From NCBI GenBank assembly GCA_951230915.1, contig OX579635.1, positions 24,242,001 to 24,306,000 on the forward strand: a stretch of 64,000 nucleotides of DNA. The letters run 5' to 3'. This DNA is from Antitrichia curtipendula. Lineage: Eukaryota; Streptophyta; Bryopsida; Hypnales; Leucodontaceae. Positions 23,160 to 34,590 of this stretch are shown piece by piece (position 1 is the stretch's first letter; each line of letters opens with the position of its first letter). The notes below the pieces were generated by a model. That model had not been told where the DNA came from and made no database searches. It saw only the letters and a list, made by a program, of their open reading frames with translations. Position numbers and translations under genes: made by a program.

Positions 23160-25487
23160 TTGTGTTGTTGTCTGTTCTCTCTTCTTAACTCTGACTTCAT
23201 CTTTGAATGTTGTTTTAGCTTTGCAAATTGGGCTGCTAACTTCTCTGTTATGGGACATGGAATATCAAAATGTGGTGGATCATTCTATAGGCAATTTCTA
23301 GTTCAAGTGATTCCATTTTTATCTCCTATATAGCTTTGCGATTGGTTTATACCGTCTTGTGGCCTTAGTTTGGATTCAAGGTTTCTTCTATTCATTCTAT
23401 TGATGTATTATGTTTTTGTCTTTTATTATTTTAGAATATAATAGAAGGATTTCCATGTATGTTACTTATAACTTATACAATACGCGAAGGTAGACTGTCT
23501 ACTTTTAGTCTCTGCTATCTTCTATGTATAGTAACCTAAATGCAGTCTTGTATTTCTGCTTTTTGTCTTTACTTAAACCTAGATTCCTAAAGTGTGAATT
23601 CACTGCATAAGACATTCAACAATGCAAAGGCAAAGGGTATGGTAATGACTCGAAAATGTATGCAACAAATGTTATATTCTAATTTCATATGGTATATTTG
23701 GTGTCTTTTATCTTTGCATTCTTTTTTTTTCACTTTTTTTTTTTTCTTTGTAAGAAAATAAGGGTGTTTTGGAATTCAAAGTAATTATAGGAGGCATAAA
23801 ATACCAACAATGAGGAAATTAGGTAATAATAGGGAGCACTTAATTGCTCATGAGAAGCTAAATATCCCCAAAATAGAAATCCTAGCCACACATGATGTAC
23901 AAAGACACCTATGGAGTAACCTCCACGAGAAAAAATGGGCAGTTGCACTTCACAAGGTCACATTTATATGAAAAAATGTCCAAAATGGTGGTGCTTCTTT
24001 GGATTCATTAGGCAAGGCAAGTTGGTTACATGCTTAAAAAAATTCAAATCATTTAGAATTGTACAAAATATATGAAAAAAATAGTAAGTAGAAAAAAGTA
24101 CAGAATGATTCAAAATACAATTTTTTATTTATGGAATTGAAAAATGAAAATCTCAATGGTTGTAATGTTGTAATAAACAATCTACACCTAATATTTTTAT
24201 TTTTTTTCCAAAAATATTGAAAATTGAGTTAAATAAAGGACTTCAAAGTTTATTTTAGAGTAGAAATTCCATAACTATCTGCAAACTACAACACCTCATA
24301 ACTTTTGACTCATTGATCAAAATGAAATGATTCAAATCTTTCTATGCGTATATAAATCTAAAAAAATAATTTCAAATTTCTTTTTTTGAAAAAAGTGATT
24401 TTTTCAGATTTGCTCGGATTGCCCGAGTTGAGAAACAAACTACATATTGGGCCATAACTTTTGGCTCATATTTCCAAATGTCCTAAAATTTAGTGCACAT
24501 GAAAGCTATTCCTCGTCCACACCTTCTAATAAAATTTGGGCCAAAAATATCGAAATCTCTTGTCATATCTACCTACCCAAAATTTCTATGTTGCCAAAAA
24601 ATATAGCTTAGTCCTTTAGGGGTTAATGTAATGGAGAAACTAAAACTTCTCTATGGGATTGACCTAAGGATCTCACTAGAATTTCCTTGGACCAATTTAT
24701 CAAGTATGTGTCACATGCATAACAAGTTTAGACAATTTGGACAATTTCTAATTAACACGCTTACTATATACAATTTGTAGGTTTCTACCCTATTACATGC
24801 AGAATTTGACTATAACTAAGGGATAACACTCTATTTAGGACCAAATGTTATATTGGAATGTGACATACTTATTTTGGTTTTACACTCTTTTGGAGGCATT
24901 TTGCATATAAAACTACACTCAAAATTGGAAAAATAAAAAAAATAAAAAATGAGTCTCAAATGACAAAGTAGGGACTCACATACATCTTTATGATAGAAAA
25001 AACCTATACTAATTTTTAGTGGGATTTTATTGCTACCCGGGTAATTTCCATGATTTTCTTGTTGTTGATAAACAAAATTGACTTCTCATGGAGTCATCTT
25101 TTGTATTCCAAAAAATTCTGAATTTTTTTGAGTAACTTTTAAAAAACTCCCAAATCATAACTACAAATTTTTATTTTTATTTTGCACTATTTACATGAGG
25201 ATTTTAATTAATTATCTCATATTTTAATTCCTCTGGATGGAATAATTCACGAAATAGGAAATCTAGACGAACTAATTTTATCATTGAGTTCCTAGAGTGT
25301 TTTTATATTGAAAACTCCTCTCTTCAATCTCCAATTGTGTGTTCCTTCTATCACTTGCATTTTACTTGCACAGTGCAAAAGTAACTTTTTAAGGACCTCA
25401 CAAATTGGATGGTAACTTCTATACAGTGTCACATTGTTTTGCAAGTAGATTCAGAATAACATGGAGCTTTTGTTGTGGAATTGCTTT
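23160..25487. other. No gene; one TTAA-family end
   Basis: AT-rich with T-runs near 23720-23750. Only the TTAA-family terminus at 24430-24622 is recognised. 25030-25487 leads directly into the composite element. Confidence 0.4.
24430..24622 (-). repeat. TTAA-family terminus (CCCCTAAAGGAC), copy b
   Basis: On the minus strand from TTAA (24623-24626): CCCCTAAAGGACTAAGC, then TTTTTTGGCAACATAGAAAT and CATGTGCACTAAATTTTAGG. Orthologous positions are shared with 5343 and with the window's right edge (63901). The inner end is unresolved; similarity fades near 24400. Confidence 0.55.
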
Positions 25488-25553
25488 GTGTCAATCAGGG
25501 TTGTCATAGTGGACGGACGTCTGGTTCGCCCGTCCGATAGAGGTCTCGCTCGT

Positions 25554-27130
25554 TGTGGATGCAAGATTACCCACCCTTGGTAATCAAGCGAACACCAACC
25601 AGGTTCTATGCCTTTATCCACTTTTTGAATATATGGGGGGGTGTTGAGCGTGGTCCACTGTGCCTTCCAAGCAATGGATCTTTTTTGCTAACAGTTTCTA
25701 AATGTCGTGGATGGCAGCAAAACTATTAGAAATGCATGGGTAACTAACAAGCTAACTGGAATGATCAAAGGTGATGGTAATTCCTAACTCCCTAACCATC
25801 TATCCTATATCTAGGGTTGGCTGGGTAGTTGGCGTCATTTCTAACGTCCCTAACTACGTGAAAGGAGAACCCTCACGTTCCTTCCATGAACCTCCAAGAC
25901 TATCTTTTGAGGGTTGTCGCTTCTCTCGGAAGTTTTAACTCTACGGGCTAACCCTAAGCCTAGGTTTTACTCTAATATCCAACTTCTAAATGTAGCTCTA
26001 GATTTTGACTCCCAAGTGCTAACTCTAACTTTTATCTCCAATTTTACTCTATGGGTTGACTTTTAACCTCGGTTTTTTAATCCTAAGTTAGCTCTGCATT
26101 TTTAACTCTAAATTTTTACTCCTAGATTTATTTCTAATCTTTTTACCCCTAGGTTTAATTCTAAATTTTTACCCCTAGGTTTAACTCTAAATTTTACTCC
26201 TAGGTTTAAATCTAAATTTTTACTCCTAAATTTAACTCTAAATTTTAACCCCTAGGTTTAACTCTAAATTTTATTCCTAGGTTTAACTCTAAATTTTTAC
26301 TTCTAAATTTAACTCTAAATTTTAACCCCTAGGTTTAACTCTAAATTTTTATCCCTAAATTCAACTCTAAAATTTTACTCCTAAGTTTAACTCTAGATTT
26401 TTACTCCTAGATTTAATCCAAGATCTTCTTCTAACCTAAATTCCTTCTCTAGCACTTTGGAATTTAATACCTACCTATACTAATCATGACTTGCTACTCC
26501 CGCACAACGGCTAATTAAGAAAATCAGTGCTAGTTAGGAAAAACACCAAGGATCAAGTCAAAGACTCACCTCTTCACTTCCGGTGTTGGAAATCAATTCG
26601 TCTTCGTACGCCTCTTTTCGTTCCATGGTGGTCCTTTGGTAGAGGTTGATTTTTTTCTCAAGCTCACCGCTTAATTTGGAAAGACTAGTGTACTTACGTG
26701 ATCTAACCGTCTTCTTTCCATTCTTCCTTCCTTTTCTTTCTCCCTTTTTTGTTCTTCTACACTAAGACTATTCCACCTAAGCTTTAATGGGTGTCTTACA
26801 ACTATAGATTCAAACCCCAAGGAAGTTTTAATGCCCCTTCTATTCTCTTACACCATTTTATCTTGGTGTCATCCTAATCCCCCTTCTAATGGTCACTACG
26901 AATCCTCGAGATTTTCCTCCTAACGCCTACTTAGCCAACCCTAGGTTACTATTTATCGTCTCTCTCACCACCTCTCCTATTTCATCCTATGTCCCTCTAA
27001 TCCTCCTCCATTCTTGCTAGTTCAATTTGGTGTGAAGAGAGAGAGGTAGTATGTGAGTATTTTTGTATACAGGTTCTTTTTAATATACTCGAACGTGCGG
27101 CTTCTCTTCTCCTCTCTTCCTTTGTTTTCT
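25554..27130 (+). repeat. Retroelement-like block A1-A2, inverted relative to 30040-31402
   Basis: From TGTGGATGCAAGATTA the sequence closely matches the minus strand from ~31402 downward. Shared blocks include the TTCTATGCCTTTATCCA region, CCTTCCAAGCAATGGATC, the GGGTTGGCTGGGTAGTTGGC stretch, the CTCTAAATTTTTACTCCTA array and the polypyrimidine part near 26700-27000. There is no coding content. It is probably part of a large non-autonomous LTR retroelement. Its exact LTR limits are not resolved. Confidence 0.6.
26085..26425 (+). repeat. Minisatellite of ~26-27-bp units (TTTAACTCTAAATTTTTACTCCTA type)
   Basis: About a dozen imperfect units repeat an ACTCTAAATTTTTACTCCTAG-like core. A shorter array of the same unit, on the opposite strand (GGAGTAAAAATTTAGAGTTAA), lies at ~30775-30965 in the inverted partner block. 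Copy number therefore changed after the two copies separated. Confidence 0.75.
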
Positions 27131-27149
27131 TGCAATCAAGTTTCTTTCC

Positions 27150-27400
27150 AATTAAGCTTGACCCCTAGTTTTTAGACTTATTTACCTGGACCAAATCAAG
27201 ATACCAACACAAGGGCCCCGACTATCCAAGCTCTTTGGACTTAGCTCGGCAACCCAACTCCCAAGCTCCCTGGACTTAGCTCGGCAACCCAATTTTCAGC
27301 TCCCTAGACCGCTTGGCAACCCAACTTTCAGCTCCCTGGACCGCTCAGCAACCCAGCTCCCTGACCACTCGGCAACCCAGCTCCCTAACCAGCTCGGCAA
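27150..27400 (+). repeat. Tandem array of CAGCTCCCTGGACCGCTCGG-like units
   Basis: About seven imperfect units of roughly 28-35 bp carry CAGCTCCCTGGACC(G)CTCGGCAACCCAA. A shorter array of the same unit in the same orientation occurs at ~31408-31475. The array ends exactly where the LTR-like TGTGAGCTCCC block begins at 27402. Confidence 0.7.
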
Positions 27401-27401
27401 C

Positions 27402-29330
27402 TGTGAGCTCCCAATTTGTCACTTGGGACTCGTAGAATTATTTTTTTTGGAAATTTGCAATTTAAAGTTAAGAAAAATATACAAAAAGCCATAAAAAGAG
27501 TGTAGAACCAAAATAGGGTTGTAACATACCCATTATAGTATTTGGTTGTTTAGACTTAGAATCCCACCAAACCGGGCCCAAAAATAGGTAGAAAGAACGA
27601 AACGGTTGGATTTGTAGGATTCAAGTCACATAGGCCTAAAAGGGCTGAATCCCACCATGAATGTGGCAATTCATGGCTAAGTCGATCCGAAGGATCCACA
27701 ACGAGGCCACTAGGTCAGGTCCTAGAGTTAGGTTTAGAAATTCCCCCAAACCCCGATTGTTAGCATGCAGGAGCCACTAACGCAAGACCGGGCCCGTGGA
27801 GGAATCTACATCCCAAAGATGGTGTCCTAGGGTAAATCCCATGCCAGGAGTCCATCGACGAAATCGATTCACCAAGATTCTTCTATCTGCAAAAGATTCC
27901 CGCACCATCGATAAACTCAAGGAGATGGCCAATTTGTCTCCACTGACCAATTGTGCCAGGTACGGAAATGCACCTGCACATCTTTCATGTGACCCCCTGA
28001 GAGATCATGTGAAAAATCCCGTCATCTTCCGACTTGCAGAAGAACTTTGTGGGTGGTCAACCCTGGTAACCTCCAACGGGAATTTCATGGAAATTACCCA
28101 AGTTGCCTAAAAATCTCACTAAAAATTACACTAGCTTGTTTTATGTTAATAATGCGCTCCGTGAAGTTTTGCAACATTCCGATAGCAGCAAGTACCCGAA
28201 CCGGCGAGATTCCTCGAGAATTAATCACGTGGCGGGGTCCCCGCCACGTTGACCGGCATTCCGGGACCATACGGCAACGGAACAAAGTCAACCAAGAGTC
28301 TTTTCCGACTCCCTCACACCTACCGGAGACCCTAAGCTATTTACATTTCTCAAAATAGGAGACCCCCAATATCTAGGATTTTACCACGGTTTAGTTTTTA
28401 AAACTAAATTAGCCTACAATGGTTTTTTGTCCTCGGTAAGGGGGGTAAGGGGTTCTTGAACTAAACACGGCGATCTGGAGCCAATGGCGCAATCCGTTTG
28501 ACGATTGGAGTAAATCTCCAAAAGTTAGGCGGTTGGTCCACCGTAGATAGGTAAAAGTAGTTTTTTAGGGATTAGGATGAAAATCTTTGAAGATGAGGAT
28601 GAAAATCTTTGAAGATGAGGATGAAAATCCAAGTTGATAAGGTTACCTTAGAGCTCTTGAGGGGGAGGTGGGTCCTTGGAAACCTATTTAAAGTCCCCAT
28701 TTTTCTCTCAAGAACACCCCCAATACTTATTTTTGGGTCCGTGGGTCCAAGTTACCTTGGAATTTTTGGCCAAAAAACCTCTACGGTGTTTTTAGAGCAC
28801 TTTTGGCTTCCATTGTCATTCTATTTCAAGCTTTCAAAGGTCTTTTGGGATCTTCCTATCTTACCTTGTACTTGTTGTGAGCCAAGCAGGTTTTCTTTAC
28901 ACTTGTACGTCGTTCTTGCGTCTTGTACTAATTCTAAAGCCACCCCCCACCGTACCTTGGCGATGCCGCTTTGGAGGGCCTTTAGTTCGTGAGTATTGCT
29001 GTGATTATTCTTACCTCGTTGTATGGTTGCCGTGGATGTGAGTCTAACCATAGTTGACCTTTCTTTTTTGTGTTGCTTGTGAGTGGGTCCCATCACCCTT
29101 GGGACGGCGAAGCTTTGAACCTGTAACTTACCCCAGTCTTAGAGCGCGTGTCAAAACCAGCCTTGGACGGCGGAGCTTTGAACCCGGGGACCTCGCAAGT
29201 CTTAGAGTTGGTGTCAAAACCAAACTACGGCGAAGCTTTGAACCCCCGTATATTTTAAAGTTCCAAAGTTTAGTTCCCAAGACCTTTTTGGGAAAGCCCA
29301 AAGTTTAGCCCTCAAGATATGTAGGCCAGT
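27402..29330 (+). repeat. LTR-like block A4-A5, inverted relative to 31790-33782
   Basis: It starts TGTGAGCTCCCAATTTGTCA. The minus strand from 33782 starts identically, and the two copies stay similar for almost 2 kb (for example AAGACCGGGCCCGTGGAGGA, GCAAAAGATTCCCGCACCAT and ATTTTTCTCTCAAGAACACC). A TG start and large size fit a long LTR or LARD-type element. No gag or pol motifs are visible. A more distant TGTGAGCCCTTAAATTGTCA start at 40086 may belong to the same superfamily. Confidence 0.6.
29095..29250 (+). repeat. Subrepeats of ACGGCGAAGCTTTGAACC
   Basis: Three spaced copies of (G)GACGGCGAAGCTTTGAACC-like sequence, about 60-70 bases apart, lie in the distal part of the LTR-like block. 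The inverted partner carries about five copies at 31815-32050. The motif is the best conserved part of this region in both copies. Confidence 0.6.
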
Positions 29331-29388
29331 TTCTTTCTGTTGCGGTTACCAAATCACGGGTCCGAGTTTAGTAGTCTAAATCTTTTTC

Positions 29389-29488
29389 CCCCAAGTTATT
29401 AGTCTAGTTTTCCCCCAAGTTATTAGCCAGTTTTTCCCCAAGTTATTAGCCAGTTTCCCCCAAGTTATTAGCTAGTTTTCCCCCAAGT
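29389..29488 (+). repeat. Tandem TTCCCCCAAGTTATTAGCCAG units
   Basis: About four to five units of 22-27 bp (CCCCCAAGTTATTAGYYAGTTTT) run head to tail with few changes. There is no coding meaning. It sits between the LTR-like block and the GC-rich minisatellite. Confidence 0.75.
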
Positions 29489-29569
29489 CAGCTCTCCTAA
29501 AATTTCAATAAGTGCTGGCCGAAGCCCCCAAGGGAGAGAAAAGCCAGAACACCAGAACAAAGGACCCCC

Positions 29570-29955
29570 CCCCCCCCAACTGGCCGCCGTGGATTGGGGA
29601 GGTCGGTACTGTCCGCTGGGTACCGGGGAGTCGGGCTGTCCGTCTGGGTACCGGGGAGTTGGGGTCCATCCGTCTGGGTATCGGGGTCGGGCTGTCCGTT
29701 GGGGGGTTCGGGGCTGTTCGCGGGGGGGTCGGGCTTTTCGCTAGGGGGTCGGGGCTGTTTGCTGGGGAGTCGGGCTGTCCACTGGGAGCCAGGGAGTCGG
29801 GAGTCCAGGGGAGTCGGGCTGTCCATTGGGAGCCAGGGAGTCGGAAGTCCAGGGGAGTCGGGCTGTCCACTGGGAGCCAGGGAGTCGGGAGTCCAGGGAA
29901 GTCGGGAGTCCAGGGAAGTCGGGAGTCCAGGGAAGTCGGGAGTCCAGGCCTCTAT
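29570..29955. repeat. GC-rich minisatellite (GGGAGTCGGGAGTCCAGGG type) with C-run
   Basis: A run of C at ~29567-29578 is followed by strongly G-rich imperfect units: first GTCCGTCTGGGTACCGGGGAG-like, then GCTGTCCACTGGGAGCCAGG-like, then GGGAGTCCAGGGAAGTC. The unit changes along the array. It creates several overlapping proline- or glycine-rich open frames on both strands (up to 177 codons, minus strand), which are repeat artefacts. The G-runs on one strand could form G-quadruplexes (inference). Confidence 0.8.
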
Positions 29956-30039
29956 TTTGTTTTGGTTTTTTCCTTGAAAATCGGATTCTAGATCTAAGTA
30001 TAAGGGTATAGCTATTCTAAAAGAAAACAAGAATCTACA

Positions 30040-31402
30040 CTACCTCAAAATACCAATAGGAAAGGGGGAAAGGAAAATAGGGGAAAGGAGAAAGAAAGGA
30101 GAATCGTACATTCAATTGTCTTGGAAGAAAACCCTGCATACAACCCTTCCATATCACCTCTCACCCTACACCAATTGGAAGCCCACAAGAATGAGTGAGG
30201 ATTAGAGGGAGATGGGGTGAAATAGGAGAAGAGGGAGAGAGACAATAAATAGTGACCTAGACTTGGGATTAGGAAGACTTAGGGGGGAGATCGGGAGAAT
30301 TCATAGTGACCATTAGAAGGTGGGTTAGAATGACACAAAGATAAATCGCGTAAGAAGGTAGGGGGGAGGCATTAAACCTCCTTGGGGTTTGAATCTATAG
30401 TTGTAAGGCACCATCAAAAATTAGGTGAAATAGTATTAGTGTAGAAAAGAAGGAAACGGAAAGGAAAAGAGGGAGAAAGAAGGAAGAAGGGAAAGAAAAC
30501 GGTTAGATCACACAGGAGCCAAAGTTTCGAAACATAAGCGGTGAACTTGGGAAAAAACTCCCACAACCCAAGGACCACCATGGAATATGGAGATGGCCAC
30601 GTGGATGCGGACGAGCACATTTCCGACACCGGTAGTGACGAGGTAAGTCCTTGAATCAAAACTTGGTGTTTCTCCTTATTAGCGTTGATTTTCTTCCCTT
30701 AATTAGCTTGTTCAAGTGAATAGTGACCCAGGATAAGTCAAGATAAAAATTAGAGATAGAAGTTAGAGAACTAGAGTCAAATATTAGGAGTAAAAATTTA
30801 GAGTTAAATATTAGGAGTAAAAATTTAGAGTTAAATATTAGGAGTAAAAATTTGGAGTTAAATTTAGGAGTAAAAATCCAGAGTTAACTTTAGGAGTAAA
30901 AATTTGGAGTTAAATTTAGGAGTAAAAATCCAGGGTTAACTTTAGGAGTAAAAATTTAGAGTTTTATTTAGAAGATGGGAATTAGGGGGAGAAATTAAGC
31001 TTAGGGTTAGCCATAGAATTGAAACTTCCGAGAGAAGTGTCAAACCTCCATAAATAGTCGTCAACACTCATGAAAGGGACGTAAGGGTTCCTTGCTCACG
31101 TAGTTAGGGACGTTAGAAATGACGCCAACTACCCAGCCAACCCTATACATAGGATAGACAGTTAGGGAGTTAGGTATTACCAATCACCTTTGCTCATCAC
31201 AGTCAGCTTGTTAGTTACCCATGCAATTCTAGTAGTATTCGCTGCCATCCACGACACTCAGAAAACGTTAGCACAAAAAAGATCCATTGCTTGGAAGGCA
31301 CAGTGGACTACGCTCACAACACCCCCATATATTTAAAAAATGGATAAAGGCATAGAACCTGGTCGGTGTTCGCCTGATTACCGAGGGTGGATAATCTTGC
31401 GC
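30040..31402 (-). repeat. Retroelement-like block B1-B2, inverted partner of 25554-27130
   Basis: The minus strand from 31402 reads TGTGGGCGCAAGATTATCCA and follows block A1-A2 through to the polypyrimidine part near 30050. Divergence is moderate, and the internal TTAGGAGTAAAAATTTAGAG array is shorter. It lies inside the inverted LTR-like pair, so block order here (A4-A5-A1-A2 read on the minus strand) is a rotation of the order in the left copy. Confidence 0.6.
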
Positions 31403-31554
31403 CCACAGCAACCCAACTCCCAGCTCCATGGACCGCTCTGCAACCCAGCTCCCTAACCGCTCGGCAACCCAGCTCCCCAGTGACTGAACTTCCAACCCCA
31501 ATGACTGAACCCTGCCATTGTGACTGAACGGAGGTCTGGTTCTGGATTTTTGGC

Positions 31555-31695
31555 TTCTAAAGGAAAACTGGATTTTTTTTGGGCTAACTAAGGAGCTGAC
31601 TTTTGCTAGACTAAGGAAACAGGATTTTTGCTAACCAAGGAAACGGAATTTTTGCTAACTAAAGGGACTTGGACTTTTACTACACTAGGGAAAGA
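31555..31695. repeat. Short tandem motif TTGCTAACTAAGGAAAC
   Basis: About four to five imperfect units with TTTTTGCTAACYAAGGAAACG-like sequence fill the stretch between the subrepeats and the CAGCTCC array. It has no other content. Confidence 0.5.
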
Positions 31696-31789
31696 TTAAA
31701 ACACTTGGATAACTTGGAACTTGACAACACTAAATATCTTGGAAGCTAAACTCTGGACATTTCCAAAAAAGTCTTGGAAACTAGACTTT

Positions 31790-33782
31790 GGAACTAAGGC
31801 CTGAGGAGGTTCAACGCTTCGCCGTGGGGTTGGGTTTAACACCAACTTTAGGACTTTGTACCACTCCGGGGTTTGAAGCTTTGCCGTCCGGACCGTTTTA
31901 ACACAAACGATATGACTTGACGGTTGTTATTAGTTCAAAGCTTCGCCGTTCCAAGGAGGGGGGCCATCCAACATGAGAAAAGTTAGAAGAAGGTGGGGCA
32001 AAAAAACACTTAGGAAATACACCTCGCAAGGTCAAAGCTTTGCCGTCCTAGAGGGGGGTCCACTCAATGAGAGAAACGTTAGGAGAGGGTAAAAAAATAT
32101 ACTTAAAAGAACATACAAGTTAGGACAACGTGGAAAACACAAAGTTCACACACTAAAGGCCCCCCAAAGCGGCATCGCCAAGGTACGGTGGGGGGTGCTC
32201 TAGGATTAGTACAAGACACCAAAGAGACTTCAACACACAAATTAGTTCACAAGGATACATCAAAGATAGAAAGACTTCCAAATAACAACAAGAGTATATA
32301 CAAACACACACAAAGCGTGTACAAGGCAAGGTAGAAGGACCCCCAAGGAACTTCAGAGCTTGAAATATAACAACAAAAGGAGCATAAAGTGCTCCAAAAA
32401 CACCGTAGAAGTTTTTTGGCTAAAATGCCAAAAATCCCAACATAAGTTGGTCCCACGGACCCAAAACAAGAATTGGAGGTGTTCTTGAGAGAAAAATGGG
32501 GACTTTAAATAGGTTTCCAAGGCCCCACCCCTCCCTCAAGAGCTCTAAGGTAACCTTATCAACTTGGATTTTCATCCTCATCTTCAAAGATTTTCATCCT
32601 AATCCCTAAAAAACTACGTTTACCTATCTACGCTGGACCAACCTCCTAACTTTTGGAGATTAACTCCAATCGTCAAACGGATTGCGCCATTGGCTCCAAA
32701 TCGCCATCTTTAGTCCAAAATCCTTCGATCCCCCCTACTGAAGGCAAAAAACCATCGTAGGCTAATTTAGTTTAAAAACTAAACCGTGGTAAAATCCTAG
32801 ATCTTAGGGGTCTCCTATTTTGAGAAATGTAAATAGCCTAGGGTCTCCGGTAGGTGTGAGGGAGTCGGAAAAGACTCTTGGTTGACTTCGTTTCGCCATC
32901 GTATGGTCCCAGAATGCCGGTCAACACAGCGGGGACCTCGCCAAGTGATTAATTCCCGAGGAATCTCACCGGTTTGGGTACTTGCCGCTATCGGAATGTT
33001 GTGAAACTTCATGGAGTGCATTATTAACATAAAACAAGCTAGTCTAATTTTTAGTGAGATTTTATGGCAACTTGGGTAATTTCCATGAAATTCCCGTTGG
33101 AGGTTACCAGGGTTGACCATCCGCAAAAGGTTCTTCTGCAAGTCGGAAGATGACGGGATTTTTCACAAGACCTCTTAGGGGGTCTTATGAAAGATGTGCA
33201 AGTGCGTTTCCGTACCTGGCACAATCGGTCAGTGGAGATGAATTGGACATCTCCTTGAATCATCGATGGTGCGGGAATCTTTTGCAGATAGAGGAATCTT
33301 GGTGAATCGATTTCGTCGTTGGACTCCTGGCATGGGATTTACCTTAGGACACCATCCTTGGGCCGTAGATTCCTCCACGGGCCCGGTCTTACGTCAGTGG
33401 CTCCTGCATGCTAACAATCGGGGGTTGGGGAATTTCTAAACCTAACTCTAGGACCCGACCTAGTGGCCTCGTTGTGGATCCCTCAGAACGACTTAGCCAT
33501 GAATTGCCACATTCATGGTGGGATTTAGCCTTTTTGGACCTATGTGACTCAAATCCTCCAACTCTAACCGGTTCATATCTTTTTATCTATTTTTAGGCCA
33601 GGTTTGGTGGGATTCTAAGTCTAAACACAAATCTAGACCAAATACTATAACGGGTATGTTACAACCCTATTTTGATTCTACACTTTTTTTATGGCTTTTT
33701 GTATATACTTTTCTTAACTTTAAATTGCAAATTTCTAAAAAAATAATTCTACGAGTCCCAAGTGACAAATTGGGAGCTCACA
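31790..33782 (-). repeat. LTR-like block B4-B5, inverted partner of 27402-29330
   Basis: On the minus strand it begins TGTGAGCTCCCAATTTGTCA at 33782 and parallels the left copy to ~31790, including the ACGGCRAAGCTTTGAAC subrepeats. Short open stretches inside (such as 32815-33141) are unconserved between the copies and are not genes. Confidence 0.6.
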
Positions 33783-34027
33783 CCCGTCCAATGTGGTCAA
33801 CACTAAGTTGACTTTCTGCCATTGAAAAAACAGGTGATGTGGTTGCCACTTTGACACCACCTGGCTGCCAAGTAGGATCCAATTCACGGACGTTACCGGT
33901 AGGGGTACGAACGGAAGCCAGGACGGGGACGAGATTGTGTCAAGGCGCGGACGTCAGACAGGGCACGGATAGAAGTCAGGGCGCAAATGTTTTTTTGTTA
34001 GAACAATCTCACCATTATAATTAACGG

Positions 34028-34590
34028 TATTTCATTTTAGTTTTGCAACAACAATTTTGAGAATCTCAAGGCGTGTAATATAACATTGGGAAGGTCTTGA
34101 AAATACCTTTCTAATGGTATATTATACGCCCCAAAACTATTAAAATTGAAGTCGCAAATCCCAAAAGAAAATTGCTGCCAAAACAAATTCTGCAGGGATA
34201 GCTGTTAATGCATCGACGGGAACGCATGAGTGCCAAGTTTCCTTGGAAGAGGCTTTGCTAAAATTTGGACCTTGAGGTCGATGGGATTTTTCCATATGGG
34301 TGCGAATGCTTATATAGGCAAAGATGCTAGGGTGGGGACGCTAGGGTTGGACGGGAACGCTTGGGCGGGGACGTTGTGACTAGGCGGGGACGCTATTTCA
34401 TTCCAATTTTGCGACAACAATTTTGAGAATCTTGAGGCGTGTAATATAGCATTAGAAATCTCTTGAAAATACCTTTCCAATGGTATATTACACGCCCCAA
34501 GATTGTTAAAATTGAAGTTGCAAATCCCAAAAGAAGGTTGCTGCCAAAATAAATTATGCAGGGACAGCTGCTAATGCATTGGCAGGAATG
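34028..34590 (+). repeat. Direct repeat pair (~195 bp, 360 bp apart), each with an inverted core
   Basis: Copies at ~34028-34222 and ~34388-34583 are roughly 90% alike. Each contains GGCGTGTAATATA and, ~45 bases on, TATATTACACGCC (or TATATTATACGCC), giving a hairpin. Between them lie GGGACGCT-like motifs (34330-34390). It is inside the 12.3-kb composite and non-coding. Confidence 0.65.

Noticed and set aside
26085..26425. Possible interstitial telomeric DNA (CCCTAGGTTTA phrases)
   Set aside because: The repeating unit is ~26-27 bp and never contains consecutive CCCTAAA/TTTAGGG heptamers.
29497..30030. 177-codon proline-rich minus-strand frame and overlapping plus-strand glycine-rich frames
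   Set aside because: Entirely generated by the G-rich minisatellite at 29570-29955; several frames are open at once.
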